Assembly: GCF_030685535.1 (NCBI RefSeq)
Contig: NZ_CP131601.1
Coordinates: forward strand, 558,001-622,000
Length of the DNA stretch: 64,000 bases
Direction: 5' to 3'
Source: Photobacterium leiognathi
Lineage (GTDB): Bacteria > Pseudomonadota > Gammaproteobacteria > Enterobacterales > Vibrionaceae
Shown: one piece after another, positions 61,936-64,000 of the stretch
Position numbering within the stretch: the first letter of the stretch is position 1
How the letters are laid out: every line of letters starts with the position of its first letter
Position numbers and translations under genes: made by a program
The notes under the pieces: generated by a model
What the model was told of the DNA's origin: nothing
The model's input: the letters and a program-made list of their open reading frames with translations, nothing else
The model's database searches: none

Positions 61936-61953
61936 TGTAAGAGATCTCTTACA
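61936..61953. promoter_or_regulatory. GacA/UvrY/VarA-type palindrome upstream of csrB copy 3
   Basis: TGTAAGAGATCTCTTACA again perfect (22 bp palindrome including CT/AG), centred about 177 bp before the RNA start. Confidence 0.9.
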
Positions 61954-62018
61954 AGCTTGTGGGAGTAATTCTTTTTTTGCATTAGAAAAAGAGTAATAGA
62001 TTTTCAATATATAAATAT

Positions 62019-62031
62019 AATCAAGCGCTTA
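62019..62031 (+). promoter_or_regulatory. IHF-like site before csrB copy 3
   Basis: AATCAAGCGCTTA matches the IHF consensus WATCAANNNNTTR at every position and lies between the far-upstream palindrome and the promoter, where DNA bending would help. No equally good match was seen for copies 1 and 2. IHF is reported to act at E. coli and Salmonella csrB. Confidence 0.45.
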
Positions 62032-62120
62032 ACCAAATAATTAACATATTAATAAAATGTTTTATTCTTTCATATTCTATATATATGTTGTTCTCAATGA
62101 CTAATGCGGTAATATTTATC

Positions 62121-62594
62121 GTGTCGAAAGGGAACGACATTGGATTTAGAACAGCTAAGGATTAGCTAATCTCAGGATGAGAAATAGATAGCGGAGCTAT
62201 CTAACAAGGATTGTGCAGGACACTACAGGATGTGGTGCAGTAAATTAGGACATTTACTAGTCTGGATGACACGGACACTTTAGGAACGAAGTTTAGGGAT
62301 AGCGCTCTAGGATGGAGTAAGTGGAACACTCTAGGATAGAGTAGGGAATACCTTCATTGATGAAGTCAGGAACAACTTTAGGATGAAGTAGGGACACCTC
62401 CAGGAACGGGAGAGAGAGTCAGTATCGGATATATTGACGGGTCAAGGAACTACCGAAGAGCAACTCTTGGATGGGGTTTGGAGTTACACTGGGGACTTAA
62501 GTATATCAAGGATTGATAGCAGGGAGCACCATAGTAGCGGGAAGTGCTACATGTAAAGCCATAGGGCGCAACAGATGTTGCGCCCGTTCTTTTT
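62121..62594 (+). ncRNA. csrB: CsrB-family regulatory RNA, copy 3 (long, divergent)
   Basis: About 474 nt with about 31 GGA motifs. It shares the beginning (GTGTCG), several loops (CTCAGGATGAG, GACACCTCCAGGA-like), the AGGGAGCAC-ATAGTAGCGGGAA block and the terminator (GGGCGCAAC / GTTGCGCCC) with copies 1 and 2, but much of the middle is different and longer. -10 TAATAT at about 62110-62115. A related but separate regulatory RNA of the same family. Confidence 0.9.
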
Positions 62595-62605
62595 GTGGCT
62601 AAAAA

Positions 62606-62920
62606 TTAATACTCTTCACCTTCAGGCAACCGATGCGGTGGAATAAAGAAGTGACTTGCTCGTAGGCGCTTCATTTCTAAGTAGCCCTGATAAGCATCAT
62701 GTCCATCAGCAGAAAATTCAAAGATAAATACTGTCCGCCAACCCCATTCACCATGGTGATCTTTAAGCTTGTGTTTACCTCTAGCAAAACTTAGCAGCTG
62801 TAATCCCATATTTTTACAGCGTTGCTCAATAAAATATTGCGCTAGCTCGGTTTGTCGTCGCTGCTGCCAGAATAAAAAAGCAATGATTGCAACGAGCAGT
62901 ATTCCTAATAAGTTTTCCAT
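62606..62920 (-). CDS. DUF3301 family membrane-anchored protein
   Basis: 104 residues: one N-terminal membrane helix (about 3-19, LLGILLVAIIAFLFW) then a basic segment and a beta-rich region with FEFSADGHDAYQGYLEMKRLR, as I recall for DUF3301. Function unknown. It lies 25 bases downstream of the DUF3549 gene and is probably in its operon; its 3' end nearly meets the csrB copy 3 terminator. Confidence 0.8.
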   Translation of the reverse strand: MENLLGILLVAIIAFLFWQQRRQTELAQYFIEQRCKNMGLQLLSFARGKHKLKDHHGEWGWRTVFIFEFSADGHDAYQGYLEMKRLRASHFFIPPHRLPEGEEY

Positions 62921-62945
62921 CGATTAATTCCCGAGAGTAGGCTAA

Positions 62946-63992
62946 TTACTGCCCACGCGCATGTTGTTGTAATTTTTGAATTGCAGCGATCAATTCAGGC
63001 TCCGCTTGACCATGTAATACTTGCAGCATGATGCCACGTAGAGCAGGTAGCATAACAAGATCGGCAAACAGCTGATTAAACAGTGCTTGATCTTCTGTTT
63101 GAGCTAGGCGCAATAAGAATTTAGCCGCAATGTCGATGCTTGATAATCCAGCCCAGCAACGACCAGCAATGGCAATTAAAACTTCACGATGACACAGTTC
63201 AGGTTTATCGAGAATATTCTTAAGTGATTGATGTAACAGTGAGATGTTACTACCCGATAAGGCACGGATTAATGCTGATACCAGAAAAATGTCAGGATTG
63301 TCGCTATTGATTTCAGCGTCAAGGTGTTCATTAATACGCGCACTCAGTGTGTCTGATAATGGACAATGCTCTAAACAGCCTAATAAAGCGTAAAGCGGTG
63401 TTATCGGTAAATTCGTAATCGATTTACGGATATAAGTCGCATTATTTTCTTGCTTCATTCGCGCACAGATATCAGCGAGTCCTTGTAAGCCAACACCTTG
63501 CCATTGTTCCCAATCCAATTGACCTGATAAGTAATGCTGCGCATGCTCATAATATTGGCTGGCAGGTAAGTCTAACTGTTGACGAAGTTGAGCATGGAAA
63601 ATAGCCATCTTGTCATCAGTAGGTTTAAAAGTATAAGGATTGGCTGCTAGTTTTTCTTGCTCTTCTTCTGTTGGCTCAGCATTGAGTGTCGCGCCCATAG
63701 CCTCAATCACATACTTAATAAAATCACCCACAGCGGCTTGTTTTAATAAACCACGTTCGTCAAGCGGCAAACGTAAAAACCAAATCCATGGCGAGTGGTT
63801 TGGCTGCCAAAATGAAATGGCTAAGTGTGCGTGTTGCTGTAATGACCATGGATAAGGCTGGCGATTGTCTTCTACCGCTTTAAATTGTGAAACGTCAATT
63901 TCGTTAACACGGCGGCCGAGATCAAAAATATTGTACTGACAGCCTGCATTATCAAGTAGTTGGGTTAGGGTGTGAAATTTATCCATGGACAT
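62946..63992 (-). CDS. DUF3549 family protein
   Basis: 348 residues, helical, soluble, starting MSMDKFHTLTQLLDNAGCQYNIFDLGRRV, the pattern of vibrio DUF3549. No catalytic motif recognised. ATG 63992 is eight bases from the window edge, and ATG 63986 is an alternative start, so the ribosome site cannot be judged. Upstream of DUF3301 on the same strand. Confidence 0.8.
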   Translation of the reverse strand: MSMDKFHTLTQLLDNAGCQYNIFDLGRRVNEIDVSQFKAVEDNRQPYPWSLQQHAHLAISFWQPNHSPWIWFLRLPLDERGLLKQAAVGDFIKYVIEAMGATLNAEPTEEEQEKLAANPYTFKPTDDKMAIFHAQLRQQLDLPASQYYEHAQHYLSGQLDWEQWQGVGLQGLADICARMKQENNATYIRKSITNLPITPLYALLGCLEHCPLSDTLSARINEHLDAEINSDNPDIFLVSALIRALSGSNISLLHQSLKNILDKPELCHREVLIAIAGRCWAGLSSIDIAAKFLLRLAQTEDQALFNQLFADLVMLPALRGIMLQVLHGQAEPELIAAIQKLQQHARGQ

Positions 63993-64000
63993 ATCTGTGC

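Noticed and set aside
60700..62594. Repeated GGA-rich segments first suggested a CRISPR or minisatellite array.
   Set aside because: Repeats are not evenly spaced direct repeats with unique spacers; they are CsrA-binding hairpin loops inside three RNA genes with terminators.

Overview
The window reads as chromosomal DNA of a gammaproteobacterium of the family Vibrionaceae, most likely Photobacterium or a close relative. The evidence is the moderately AT-rich composition, the Vibrio-type 16S 3' end, Vibrio-lineage families of unknown function (DUF2850, DUF3549, DUF3301, DUF2789, DUF2310, DUF5993), a 343-residue DapD, and E. coli-like synteny blocks. Genus is an inference from memory of these families; no search was run.

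Layout. 1-10 kb: aromatic amino acid genes aroF-tyrA facing pheA, then raiA (class II CRP promoter), bamD, rluD-pgeF and clpB (sigma-32-like promoter). This is the E. coli order around clpB and it leads into a complete rRNA operon (10.1-15.7 kb: promoter, 16S, spacer without tRNA, 23S, 5S, tRNA-Asp, and a decayed tRNA 3' remnant). 15.8-22.5 kb: a glycine-zipper lipoprotein, an MFS pump, a TRIC-family membrane protein, and a compact glutamate acid-resistance operon gadC-glsA-gadB. 22.9-29.2 kb: a small membrane protein, an IS1111-type element separating dapD from its terminator, yebG and a divergent 3-methyladenine glycosylase-like gene sharing a LexA box, and a LysR/TDT-transporter pair. 29.4-36.7 kb: recC, recB (frameshifted) and, to 38.8 kb, recD. 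38.9-50.3 kb: DsbB with a tiny membrane partner, argA, mltA, tcdA, csdE/csdA, the GcvB small RNA opposite gcvA, an alpha/beta hydrolase, a DUF423 protein, rlmM and xni. 50.3-58.3 kb: ppnN, two proteins with degenerate GGDEF domains, queF, syd and a DUF2310 zinc-ribbon protein. 58.4-59.9 kb: an IS50-like element inserted in a terminator. 59.9-64 kb: small conserved genes and three tandem CsrB-family RNA genes, each with a far-upstream palindrome of the GacA/UvrY/VarA type, then DUF3301 and DUF3549 genes.

Most striking: (1) the triple csrB array at the syd locus, with the activator palindrome held about 177 bp upstream of all three predicted starts; (2) the IS1111-type element, whose 3' non-coding end folds into two stem-loops, the first carrying an 11-nt strand exactly complementary to the chromosomal flank abutting the insertion, as expected of an IS110/IS1111 guide (bridge/seek) RNA. 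Three reading frames are broken: recB by a one-base shift, the IS1111 transposase by a one-base shift, and the IS50-like transposase by an in-frame TGA. These may be real or assembly errors.
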